From positions 1 through 55,261 of the forward strand of contig NZ_JONK01000033.1 of assembly GCF_000711885.1 (NCBI RefSeq): a DNA stretch of 55,261 nt, in the 5' to 3' direction. The notes under the pieces were generated by a model. That model saw only the letters and a list, made by a program, of their open reading frames with translations. It was not told the DNA's origin and did no database searches. The position numbers were made by a program, and so were the translations under genes. Shown here one piece after another: positions 24,791 through 32,469 of this stretch. The first letter of the stretch is position 1, and each line of letters opens with the position of its first letter. Origin of the DNA: Chromobacterium haemolyticum DSM 19808. Its GTDB lineage: Bacteria; Pseudomonadota; Gammaproteobacteria; Burkholderiales; Chromobacteriaceae.

Positions 24791-25204
24791 TTAATGCAGA
24801 TCTTGGCTGGGCGTTTTCAGCACGCGCCACACCATGCGGTCGCTCAGTTGGAAGCGGATGGCCAGCACGCTGACCGCCTCGTTGGCGCCCAGGCCTTGCT
24901 CCAGCAGTTGGTCGAAGTCATTCAACAACTGCTGATTGCGCGCCAGACGCAAGGCCTGGCTGCAACGCGGCACGTACAGGATGTCGCCGCCAAAGTGATG
25001 AGTCAGGCTGGCGGCGGCGTCTTCGCCTATCACTTCCACTAAAGCGGCAAAACGCAACTGACCCGCCTTGCTTTGGTTTTTGGAAATGGGCAAGGTAGTG
25101 CCGCCCAAGGCCTGCACCAGTTGCAAGGTGCGCGGCAAGCCGATCAGCTCAGCCACCAGGCGCATGGTTTCGGGCAGGGCCGGGGCGATATTGGCTACGG
25201 TCAT
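24791..25204 (-). CDS. Mor-type transcription activator
   Basis: A 137-residue activator of the Mor/C family of phage Mu, which turns on middle and late promoters by DNA bending and contact with RNA polymerase. Characteristic parts are LGGTTLPISKNQ, HHFGGDILYVPRCSQALRLARNQQL, DFDQLLEQGLGANEAVSVLA and RFQLSDRMVWRVLK, the last being the helix-turn-helix. It is the first minus-strand gene after the control region and is divergent from the S24 repressor, so it is the natural switch for the lysis and tail genes. An RBS (AGGAGATC) lies upstream. Confidence 0.9.
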   Translation of the reverse strand: MTVANIAPALPETMRLVAELIGLPRTLQLVQALGGTTLPISKNQSKAGQLRFAALVEVIGEDAAASLTHHFGGDILYVPRCSQALRLARNQQLLNDFDQLLEQGLGANEAVSVLAIRFQLSDRMVWRVLKTPSQDLH

Positions 25205-25243
25205 CGCGGAGATCTCCTAGGAATCACGGGACAAAGACGATAA

Positions 25244-25251
25244 GTTCTAAA
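25244..25251. promoter_or_regulatory. Operator half-site
   Basis: GTTCTAAA, identical to one arm of the dyad at 25290-25309, about 40 bp upstream of the Mor-like start. It lies close to the possible -10 region reading toward Mor, where bound repressor could block transcription. Confidence 0.5.
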
Positions 25252-25289
25252 TGAGTTATAATTAATCAAGGCCAAGCACGCCATTTGCA

Positions 25290-25309
25290 TTTAGAACTGC
25301 TGTTCTAAA
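25290..25309. promoter_or_regulatory. Candidate repressor operator (perfect dyad)
   Basis: TTTAGAACTGCTGTTCTAAA: eight-base arms TTTAGAAC and GTTCTAAA, perfectly complementary, around TGCT. It lies between the divergent Mor-like and S24 repressor genes. Symmetry and place fit a dimeric repressor site; binding by the neighbouring protein is inferred. Confidence 0.65.
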
Positions 25310-25533
25310 CACGGGCAAGCCCATGAATTATATTGAAATCGGATGTGTTGGCAGCCCCTGAGACACATGACTGGCTGAACCCCGGTTACTTTTGAACTTT
25401 TCTCGAATTCATAAGTGCTATTTTAGTTCAAAACATAAAACTGATCAATTAGTACGATGTCACTCCCTGTCCTTTTGTACAGGGCATTTGACCGGGCCGT
25501 GGCGCCGGCCTAGCACGCCAAATGGAGTTCTAC

Positions 25534-26253
25534 ATGGAAAAAAACTTGGAACAGAGTGACTTCAAACAGCGGCTGGAACTGCTGATTGGGGCGGAGAAGC
25601 CCTACGCCTGGGCTACCCGCATTGGAATCAACAAAGGTTCGTTCACCAATATGTGGTATCACGGCGGCGTGCCGCGCGCAGCCACCGCCAGCAAGATCGC
25701 GGAGGCTAGCGGGTGCAGGCTAGAGTGGCTTTTGCACGGTAGCGGCCCGCAGTACGACGCAGCCCCTCCGCCCGGCGCGTCCATCCGACTAGAACGAGAT
25801 CCGGATTGTTTTGTACCGGACAACGTTCATGAAGAGTTCTGTTTTATCCCGCGCTATAACCTGAAAGCCTCGGCCGGCTTCGGTTCCAATGCCAGCGAAG
25901 AAGCGCCGATGTTCTATATGGCGTTCCGAAAATACTGGATCAAGAACCACCTGAACGCCTCCGCCCGGGATCTGGCGGTAATCAGCGTCAAGGGCGACAG
26001 CATGAGCGGCGTGCTGGAGGACCGCGATACCATCTTGGTCAACACCGCCGAACACTCTCCCGGCGAAGGGCTTTACGTGATCCGCATGGGCGACGACATC
26101 TTCGTCAAGCAGTTGCAACGTTTGCCAGGCGGCGCGGTGCAGGTTCGCAGCGCCAACCCCTTGTACGAGACCTTTACCGTGGACTTGCAGCGCAATACCG
26201 GCGAGTTCGAAGTCATCGGCCGCGTGGTCTGGTTTGGGCGGCAGATTGGCTAA
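25534..26253 (+). CDS. S24-family phage-type repressor
   Basis: A 239-residue LexA/CI-like repressor. The N-terminal ~70 residues form a helix-turn-helix (ATRIGINKGSFTNMW, then ASKIAEASGCRLEWLL). The C-terminal S24 domain has the Ser of VKGDSMSG (156) and Lys of IFVKQLQR (192), with an Ala-Gly pair in KASAGFG (114-115) as likely self-cleavage site. Such repressors are cleaved with RecA help after DNA damage. The ATG at 25534 is preferred because GGAG lies six bases upstream; an in-frame ATG at 25522 contains that site. Divergent to the Mor-like activator. The TAA stop is the target site of a repeat element. Confidence 0.88.
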   Translation: MEKNLEQSDFKQRLELLIGAEKPYAWATRIGINKGSFTNMWYHGGVPRAATASKIAEASGCRLEWLLHGSGPQYDAAPPPGASIRLERDPDCFVPDNVHEEFCFIPRYNLKASAGFGSNASEEAPMFYMAFRKYWIKNHLNASARDLAVISVKGDSMSGVLEDRDTILVNTAEHSPGEGLYVIRMGDDIFVKQLQRLPGGAVQVRSANPLYETFTVDLQRNTGEFEVIGRVVWFGRQIG

Positions 26254-26375
26254 GAGCCGGTTTGCGCTTCGCTTAGCGTCACACGGTGAGCGCCGCTCCG
26301 AAATACGCGTGGGTTCCGCTGTCTCAATCGTTTTCGCCTGGTCCCGCTCTTGTTCGCGAGAGCGCAAACAGGTTC
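26254..26375. mobile_element. MITE-like element, copy 5 (diverged, inverted)
   Basis: A 122-bp shorter copy in reverse orientation with ends GAGCCGGTTTGCGC and GCGCAAACAGGTTC, flanked by TAA (repressor stop) and TGA. It carries the family block in reverse (GTTTTCGCCTGGTCCCGCTC). It marks the boundary between the tail cluster and gmhA. Confidence 0.75.
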
Positions 26376-26436
26376 TGAGCCCGACGTTGCGGGTGTAAAC
26401 TGCGGTTTTGCCGCACCGCATGAAACGGACACCACC

Positions 26437-27021
26437 ATGATTCAACACATCGAAGCCAGCCTGGTCGAAGCTCAAACCGCCTTGGCCAATCTGCTGGCCA
26501 ACCCGGAAGCGCTGGCCAGCATCGACGCGGCGGCGCAAACCCTCATCACCAGCCTTGCCGCCGGCGGACGCATTTTTTCCTGCGGCAACGGCGGGTCGAT
26601 GTGCGACGCCATGCATTTCGCCGAAGAGTTGACCGGCCGCTACCGCAAGAACCGCCGCGGCATGGCCGCCGTCGCGATTTCCGACCCCAGCCACATGACT
26701 TGCGTGGCTAACGACTACGGCTACGAGTTCGTGTTTTCGCGCTATCTGGAAAGCCACGCTCGCGCCGGCGACGTGCTGATCGGCATCAGCACCAGCGGCA
26801 ACAGCCAGACCATCGTCAACGCCGCGCAGGTGGCGCGCGAAATGGGCGTCAAGGTGATTATCCTCACCGGCCGCGCCGGCACGCGGCTGGAGCCGCTGGC
26901 CGATGTTTACGTCAACACGCCAGGCGGCCAGTTTGCTGACCGGGTGCAGGAGTTGCACATCAAGGTGCTGCATATTCTGATCGAACTGGTGGAACGCCAC
27001 TTCTGCCCGGAAAACTATTGA
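26437..27021 (+). CDS. gmhA: Sedoheptulose 7-phosphate isomerase
   Basis: A 194-residue SIS-domain isomerase converting D-sedoheptulose 7-phosphate to D-glycero-D-manno-heptose 7-phosphate, the first step toward ADP-heptose for LPS core. Family segments include FSCGNGGSMCDAMHFAEELTGRYR (with the catalytic Glu in HFAEELTG), GISTSGNSQTIVNA and the late ADRVQELHIKVLH carrying the catalytic His. DiaA is a close relative, but the residues shown fit GmhA better. The ATG at 26437 gives the family length. No operon partner is adjacent; it follows the tail cluster. Confidence 0.87.
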   Translation: MIQHIEASLVEAQTALANLLANPEALASIDAAAQTLITSLAAGGRIFSCGNGGSMCDAMHFAEELTGRYRKNRRGMAAVAISDPSHMTCVANDYGYEFVFSRYLESHARAGDVLIGISTSGNSQTIVNAAQVAREMGVKVIILTGRAGTRLEPLADVYVNTPGGQFADRVQELHIKVLHILIELVERHFCPENY

Positions 27022-27110
27022 GTTTCCCCGCTCCGTCACGCTTGCCATTATGCTGACGGCACGCCCCGCACCCTAAGCGACGCCTGTCAGTACAAAGGCA
27101 TGCGCCGGCC

Positions 27111-27147
27111 GCAAAAAAACCGCCGCCCGGACTCTCCGGCGGCGGTT
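27111..27147 (-). terminator. Terminator of alpha/beta hydrolase gene
   Basis: On the minus strand, AACCGCCGCC and its complement GGCGGCGGTT form a stem followed by seven T residues. It serves the hydrolase at 27201-28136. In the plus direction there is no T tract, so it is a weaker stop for gmhA. Confidence 0.8.
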
Positions 27148-27200
27148 CCGCGTTACAACTGCCCACCGCGCTCCGCAAAGCGCGGCAAACATTGAATAGC

Positions 27201-28136
27201 TCAACGGTTGAGGAAGGCGCCGATGCGCTGATACACCTCGCGGCAAACCTCCGGCACGATGGCCTCCAGATTGAGAAAGGCGTGCACCATGCCTTCCAGG
27301 TGCAGGTGCTCCACCTCCACTTCCGCCGCGCGCAGCTTGTCCGCGTAGAAAAACGCCTCGTCGCGCAGCGGGTCGAAGCTGGCCGACACCAGCAAGGTTG
27401 ACGGCAGCTTGCGGCTGAACCCGCCATGCAGCGGCGAGGCCTGCAAGCGGTTCTCCGCGTGCTGGAAGTAGTTATCGAAATACCAGGCCACCCGCGCCTT
27501 GGTCAGCAAATAGCCTTCGCCGTTCTCGTCCACCGACGGCTGGCTCAAGGTGTAGTCGACGCTGGGATAGATCAACACTTGGCGCTTGATCCGCAAGGAT
27601 GCGTCGTACTGGCCCAAAGCGCTGAGGCTGGACGTCAGCGCGCCGCCGGCGGAGTCTCCGGCCAGGGACAGCTCGCGCGCATAGGGCAGACCGCGCGCGT
27701 CCAGCGCCTGCCACAAGCCCTTGGCCACGACGGCGGCGTCCTGCAAACCGGCCGGGTACGGGCTTTCCGGCGCCAAACGGTAGTCGGCGGCCACCACCAC
27801 GTGCTGGCTGGCGGCGGCGAGCCGCCGGCAAATCGGATCGTAAACGCTGACGCTGCCCACCATGTGTCCGCCGCCATGGAAAAACGCCAGCACCGGCAGC
27901 GCGCGCTGCGGGTTCGGGTGGTAGATGCGCACCGGCACGGTGAAATCGCGCCCAGGCACCAGGTCGTCGTTGACCCAAGCGATGTCCGGTCCCGACGTCA
28001 CCATCTGTCTCGTCAGATTGGCCAGCGCTTCGCGCGCGCCGATCGGGGTCGCCTTGTAACCTTTGGCCACCAGTTCGGCCAGTTCTCGATTGTATGCTTC
28101 CAGCCAGACGGCCAGAGCGGGATCAAGCTGATGCAT
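27201..28136 (-). CDS. HSL-family alpha/beta hydrolase (esterase)
   Basis: A 311-residue esterase of the hormone-sensitive-lipase group (family IV). HGGGHMVGS is the oxyanion-hole motif, GDSAGGAL holds the Ser nucleophile, FDPLRDEA carries the Asp and the His of GMVHAFLN completes the triad. No signal peptide, so probably cytoplasmic. It likely acts on short-chain esters. Start at 28136 with an AGGAG site; upstream codons are not supported. Stands alone with its own terminator. Confidence 0.88.
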   Translation of the reverse strand: MHQLDPALAVWLEAYNRELAELVAKGYKATPIGAREALANLTRQMVTSGPDIAWVNDDLVPGRDFTVPVRIYHPNPQRALPVLAFFHGGGHMVGSVSVYDPICRRLAAASQHVVVAADYRLAPESPYPAGLQDAAVVAKGLWQALDARGLPYARELSLAGDSAGGALTSSLSALGQYDASLRIKRQVLIYPSVDYTLSQPSVDENGEGYLLTKARVAWYFDNYFQHAENRLQASPLHGGFSRKLPSTLLVSASFDPLRDEAFFYADKLRAAEVEVEHLHLEGMVHAFLNLEAIVPEVCREVYQRIGAFLNR

Positions 28137-28343
28137 GCAAACTCCTATCGGCCCAGCCGTGACGGACGGCGCGCGGGCGCAAGCGAAAGAAAGAGGAATG
28201 CCCGGCATGGGCCGTTGCCGCGCCCGGCGCAGGCGATCGGTCCGTCTGGGGACTTGAGCAGCTTATACCATTGGTATTGCCGTGCAAGCGCGCCAGGAGG
28301 CTTGCCATGGCACTTGCGCCGGCCGGGCCGCGCCGGCGCCCCT

Positions 28344-29219
28344 TCAGCCGAACAAACGCTCCAGCAGGCTGGGTTTGCGTATTTGCAACAACTGCTCGGC
28401 GCCCAACAGCAAATCGTCTATCAGCCCTGGGTCGCTACGCGGCTGGCGAGCCAGCGCCGGGTTGGAATGGCCTGACGGGGCCAGTTCCAGCAGCGGGCCG
28501 CGCCGCGTCAGCCTGTAGCCGCCGGCGCAGCTGGGGCAGAAGATCTCCTCGCCGTCGGCTGCCGCTCGCGGCACGGCGATGATGGGGCCGCAGCCCGCGC
28601 AGGATTGCAAGGGAATGCCCGGCTCGCTATGGCCTATGACGTGATCGAACCGGCCAGTCTCGCCCAACTGGATGAAACGTTCGCCCAGTTCGCGGTCGAA
28701 TTGGGTGCCCAGATTCTCCCGTATGATGGCCAGCGCGCGTTCCTTGGGCATGCCCCGCCGATACGGCCGGGTGCTGGTCATCGCGTCGAAGGCGTCGGCG
28801 ATGCCGACGATGCGCGCCGCCAGCGGTATCTCCTTGTCTCTCAATCCCTGCGGGTAACCGCGGCCGTCCGGCATTTCGTGGTGGCTCAGCACCGCGTCCA
28901 GCGCCAACTCAGCCAAAGGATGATCGCTCAGCAAGTCGGCGCCCACTCGAGGATGGGTCTTGATGACCTCGTATTCGGCGTCGCTCAACTTGTCCGGCTT
29001 GTTCAACACCGCGTCAGGGACGCCCACCTTGCCCAGGTCGTGCAAAAAGCCGCCCAGCGCAATGCGCTCCACCTCGGACTGCGGCAGGCCCAGCTTGTCG
29101 GCCAGCGCATAGCACAAGCGCGACACCCGCCATAAATGCCCGCCGGTATAAGCATCGCGCGCCTCCACCATCATCGCCATCGTGTACAGCGTTTTCAGAA
29201 GCTCCCGCGCTTGTCGCAT
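28344..29219 (-). CDS. HD-GYP phosphodiesterase with zinc ribbon
   Basis: A 291-residue cyclic-di-GMP phosphodiesterase of the HD-GYP type. HD motif in GGFLHDLGKVGVPDAVLNKP (near residue 60), HHEMPDGRGYP near residue 112 and the ADAFDAMTSTRPYR segment are all intact. There is no N-terminal receiver or sensor; instead the C-terminus has a Cys4 ribbon-like pair (CAGCGPII and FCPSC, about residues 212-235), which is unusual. The protein is likely cytosolic. The start gives a compact protein beginning at the first helix of the domain. Confidence 0.88.
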   Translation of the reverse strand: MRQARELLKTLYTMAMMVEARDAYTGGHLWRVSRLCYALADKLGLPQSEVERIALGGFLHDLGKVGVPDAVLNKPDKLSDAEYEVIKTHPRVGADLLSDHPLAELALDAVLSHHEMPDGRGYPQGLRDKEIPLAARIVGIADAFDAMTSTRPYRRGMPKERALAIIRENLGTQFDRELGERFIQLGETGRFDHVIGHSEPGIPLQSCAGCGPIIAVPRAAADGEEIFCPSCAGGYRLTRRGPLLELAPSGHSNPALARQPRSDPGLIDDLLLGAEQLLQIRKPSLLERLFG

Positions 29220-29502
29220 CTTTCATCCCCGCATGCCAATGGAACCCGGCCGCTAGAGCGATATCTGCAAGCGCTCCCGCGGCGACTCAGGCCGAATGAT
29301 TTCAATATGGCATATCAATGCGGCTTTGCTGCGCTGGCAGCAATACGACAGTCGAGCGCCCGGAAATAGAGCAATCATTCCATTTGCATGAAATTTTCAT
29401 TTTTCTTGGCTAGCCTAGACGGCACGCGGATCGCGCGCCGCCAACGGCGCGGTCCATGCGTTCGCGCCGTCGCCTGACGGCGCCCCACACGAGGAGACAA
29501 CA

Positions 29503-30867
29503 ATGAAATCGCTGCTATTGCTGGGCCTTGCCCTGAGCCCGCTGAGCCACTCCGCCGCCGCCGAACCGGTTCAGCCCGACCCTCGCTACAGTCACGTGCT
29601 GTCTTCGTCCGGCCCGCTCAGCCGCGAACAGCTTTTGAGAACGGCCCCGCCGGCGCCCATGAGCCGCGCCGCGCGCGGCGACGCCAATATCGAGCTGATG
29701 TCGGTGCCCGGCCCCTCCACCTATACCTATCTGCGCTGCTATTACCGCACCGGCGACGCCGCCAGACCCACCACCGACTACGTGTGGGGCCTGGACCCCA
29801 GCAGCGGCGACTACTACCGCTTGAACGGCTATTGGTGGTCCAGCAGCGCGCTGGACTGGAAGAACATGTACTACACCGACGTGGCGCAAAGCACGCTGCA
29901 GTCGGTTTGCCGCAACACCTTGCAGAAAAAGGGCATTCAGCAGAACCCGGCGATGGTGTTCGCCGCGGACAACCAACTGTCGTTCAACTACACGGTATGG
30001 ACCAACGACAAGGCCGGCCAGGGTTCCGGCATCAACAAGATCGTCGCCTTCGGCGATAGCCTGTCGGACAACCAAAACGTCTACAACGCCTCCATGTGGA
30101 CGCTGCCCAACCGCAACAGCTGGTTCCTTGGCCACTTCAGCAACGGCCAGGTGTGGGTGGAATACCTGGCCGGCCGTCTGCAGTTGCCGGTGTACAACTG
30201 GGCGATAGGCGGCGCTGGCGTGGACACGCAAAAACTGGTGATTCCCGGCGTGCAACAGCAGGTGCAGTCGTGGAAAGACTACATGAAGCAGGCTCGAGAC
30301 TACGATCCGGCCACGACGCTGTTCACCATGCTGATCGGCGGCAACGACTTCGTGAACTACAACAACTCGGTGGATAAAGTGATCAGCGGCCAGAGCCAGG
30401 CGCTGACCAGCCTGATAGACGCCGGCGCGCGCAACATTCTGGTGCTCAACCTGCCCGACGTATCACGGGCGCCAGTGTTCCAGTTCAAGTCCGGCGCGGC
30501 CCAGGTGGCCGTCCAGGTGCGCGACTACAACCAGCGTCTCAACGCCTTGGCCGCTCAGTTGCGTCTCAAATACGGCAGCGGCCTCAAGCTAAACGTGTTC
30601 GACAGCTACGCGCTGTTCAACAAGGTGCTGGGCAACCCCTCCGCCTATCAGTTCAACAACACCACCCAGTCTTGCCTCAACATCAACGTGGACTCCAGCA
30701 CCAACTATCTGAGTTCGCAGAGCCCGCGGGCCAACTGCGTGAATCCCGACAGCTTTGTGTTCTGGGATACCCTGCACCCCACCACTCGCACGCATAAGGT
30801 GCTGGCGGACGAGGTGTACGGCTTCATGAACGGCTCCGCCGGCTTGGCCGCCCTGCCGCGACGCTGA
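29503..30867 (+). CDS. Secreted GDSL lipase/hemolysin-like, paralogue 1
   Basis: A 454-residue exported SGNH/GDSL hydrolase related to thermolabile hemolysin/lecithinase. Signal peptide 1-20 (LLLLGLALSPLSHSAAA). An N-terminal domain (residues ~75-165) with TYTYLRCYYR, LDPSSGDYYRLNGYWWS and two cysteines precedes the catalytic domain: FGDSLSDNQN (Ser186), IGGAGVD, LIGGNDFVNY (279-282) and the late DTLHPTTRTH with Asp and His. An RBS (GAGGAG) precedes the ATG. Its TGA stop is the target of a repeat element, which separates it from a likely terminator at 31045. A closely related gene lies at 32470. Confidence 0.88.
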   Translation: MKSLLLLGLALSPLSHSAAAEPVQPDPRYSHVLSSSGPLSREQLLRTAPPAPMSRAARGDANIELMSVPGPSTYTYLRCYYRTGDAARPTTDYVWGLDPSSGDYYRLNGYWWSSSALDWKNMYYTDVAQSTLQSVCRNTLQKKGIQQNPAMVFAADNQLSFNYTVWTNDKAGQGSGINKIVAFGDSLSDNQNVYNASMWTLPNRNSWFLGHFSNGQVWVEYLAGRLQLPVYNWAIGGAGVDTQKLVIPGVQQQVQSWKDYMKQARDYDPATTLFTMLIGGNDFVNYNNSVDKVISGQSQALTSLIDAGARNILVLNLPDVSRAPVFQFKSGAAQVAVQVRDYNQRLNALAAQLRLKYGSGLKLNVFDSYALFNKVLGNPSAYQFNNTTQSCLNINVDSSTNYLSSQSPRANCVNPDSFVFWDTLHPTTRTHKVLADEVYGFMNGSAGLAALPRR

Positions 30868-31002
30868 GACCGTTCAGTGCCTGCCGCGCTTTGTGAACCA
30901 CCATACGGCCACCATCGCTGCGCGATGCGCCCTATGCGTATTCCGCTTTCCCTGCGGTTTCCGCCTTGTCTCGCTGTGGTTCGCGAAGCTTTGAGCAGGT
31001 AC
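30868..31002. mobile_element. MITE-like element, copy 6 (decayed)
   Basis: A 135-bp decayed reverse copy between TGA (30865-30867, stop of the GDSL gene) and TAA (31003-31005). Family sequence is clearest at the right (CCGCCTTGTCTCGCTGTGG and the end GAGCAGGTAC). Many substitutions suggest an older insertion. Confidence 0.65.
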
Positions 31003-31044
31003 TAAAACCGCTTGAATCGAGCAGCGGCCAAGCCGCGCCACCAG

Positions 31045-31075
31045 ACAGGCCGCCTGCGGGCGGCCTGTTGTTTTG
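31045..31075 (+). terminator. Terminator, probably of GDSL paralogue 1
   Basis: CAGGCCGCC and GGCGGCCTG around a short loop, followed by TTGTTTTG. It lies about 180 bp after the GDSL stop codon, with a repeat element between, as if the insertion moved it away from its gene. Confidence 0.7.
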
Positions 31076-31194
31076 CAAGGGCTTTTCCGGACACGCATTT
31101 GAGCGCGACGACGGCAGCGCATACAATGAAGGATTTTCCGGCGCGCCCGCCTCCGCGCAGCGAGCCGGCCCGGAACCGCAAGCGAAGGCCCCCG

Positions 31195-32208
31195 ATGTCC
31201 TCCCTGACCCCATTGCTGCAAAGCGCCGAAGCCGCGCGCGCAGAACTGATCGCCCGGCTGCAAGCCGAAGACACCAATTGTTATCGTCTATTCCACGGCA
31301 GCGTGGAAGGCATGCCCGGCCTGACCGTAGACCGCTACGGCGAACAGTTGCTAGCCCAGACCTTCCACCAGCCGCTGAGCGAAGACGAGCTGGCGGCGGT
31401 CCGCGCCCATTACCAGGCCAGCCACCCCGGCTTGCCGCTGGTCTACAACGACCGCAGCGCCGGCAACTCCCGCATCGGCAACGCGCTGACGCTGGAACAG
31501 CAAGCCGAGGCCGAAGCCGACCACACCATTCGCGAACTAAGCGTCAACTACCACTACCGCGCTCGCCATAAAGGCCAGGACCCGTGGCTGTTCCTGGATT
31601 TGCGCGCCGCGCGCCGCCGCGTGATGGAGCTGGCGGCCGGCAAAAGCGTGCTGAATCTGTTCGCTTACACCTGCGGCGTCGGCGTAGCCGCGGCCAAGGC
31701 CGGCGCCAGCTTCGTGATGAACGTGGACTTCGCCGAATCCAGCCTCAGCGTGGGCCGCGCCAACGCCAAGCTCAATCTGCTGACCACCCGCCCGCGCTGC
31801 GTGCAGAGCGATGTGTTCGCCGCCATCCGCCAGCTGTCCGGCATCGGCCAGCCCGAGCGCGTGCGCGGCAAGAAAATGCCGCCCTTCCCCAAACTGGAAG
31901 CGCGTCAGTTCGATCTGGTGTTTCTGGACCCGCCGCGCTACTCCAAGAGCCCCTTCGGCGTGGTGGACCTGATCAACGATTACCAGGCGCTGTTCAAACC
32001 GGCGCTGCTGACCACCGCGCCGGGCGGCACGCTGATTTGCTGCAACAACGTCGCGCAGGTGGACGGCGACGCCTGGCTGGATGCGCTCAAGCGCAGCGCG
32101 GCCAAGGCCGGCCGCGAAGTGCGCGCGGCGGAATGGATCATCCCGGACGCGGACTTTCCCAGCCCGGACGGCAAGCATCCCTTGAAGATTGTCGCGCTCA
32201 GCGTCTGA
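31195..32208 (+). CDS. SAM-dependent rRNA-type methyltransferase (RlmI-like)
   Basis: A 337-residue class I methyltransferase of the RlmI/RlmK-like group (Methyltrans_SAM family) that adds methyl groups to large-subunit rRNA cytosine or guanine. SAM-binding motif: SVLNLFAYTCGVGVAAAKAG; acidic loop: MNVDFAESS; catalytic-type motif FLDPPRYSKS. The N-terminal region has the GLTVDRYGE segment usual in this group. The ATG at 31195 has AAGG at six bases; upstream in-frame residues are low-complexity. It lies between two paralogous lipase genes with a strong terminator downstream. The exact rRNA position modified is unknown. Confidence 0.82.
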   Translation: MSSLTPLLQSAEAARAELIARLQAEDTNCYRLFHGSVEGMPGLTVDRYGEQLLAQTFHQPLSEDELAAVRAHYQASHPGLPLVYNDRSAGNSRIGNALTLEQQAEAEADHTIRELSVNYHYRARHKGQDPWLFLDLRAARRRVMELAAGKSVLNLFAYTCGVGVAAAKAGASFVMNVDFAESSLSVGRANAKLNLLTTRPRCVQSDVFAAIRQLSGIGQPERVRGKKMPPFPKLEARQFDLVFLDPPRYSKSPFGVVDLINDYQALFKPALLTTAPGGTLICCNNVAQVDGDAWLDALKRSAAKAGREVRAAEWIIPDADFPSPDGKHPLKIVALSV

Positions 32209-32270
32209 TCTGTGCTCTTGACGGCTGCCGGTCCCGGCCGGATTGCCGCGGCCAGATCCAATCTCGCCAA

Positions 32271-32295
32271 ACGCCCGCCTTGCGCGGGCGTTTTC
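32271..32295 (+). terminator. Intrinsic terminator after methyltransferase
   Basis: ACGCCCGC/GCGGGCGT stem with a short loop followed by TTTT. Ends the methyltransferase transcript about 60 bp after its stop. The next ~170 bp are AT-rich and likely hold the promoter of the second GDSL gene. Confidence 0.85.
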
Positions 32296-32469
32296 GCATA
32301 AAAAGCCACAGCATTTAAGCTATATGGCATTTTTACTCACATCTTAAAATTACCGTTTATTTTCACCTGTAAATACTTAAAGATCCCGATACGGCGCCAC
32401 GCCGAAACAGCCGCGCTAGACGGCATGCAACAGACAGCTTGACTCAAATCACGTATCGGGAAAGTCACT

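Larger units (their letters stand above)
25205..25533. promoter_or_regulatory. Divergent control region, repressor/Mor
   Basis: About 330 bp, clearly AT-richer than its surroundings, between the divergent Mor-like and repressor genes. It holds operator-like dyads (see 25290-25309), a matching half-site GTTCTAAA at 25244-25251 next to TATAATT, and AT-rich tracts such as TTTTAGTTCAAAACATAAAA near 25420-25440 that may form the repressor promoter. Exact promoters cannot be fixed by eye. Confidence 0.6.

Noticed and set aside
25205-25533. LexA box (CTGT-N8-ACAG)
   Set aside because: No convincing match was seen; control is more likely through the S24 repressor itself.
5190-26253. Complete Mu-like prophage
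   Set aside because: Transposase, head, portal and terminase genes are absent.
5141-26436. Prophage attachment sites (att) flanking the tail cluster
   Set aside because: No matching direct repeats or tRNA end were seen at the borders, and no integrase is present.
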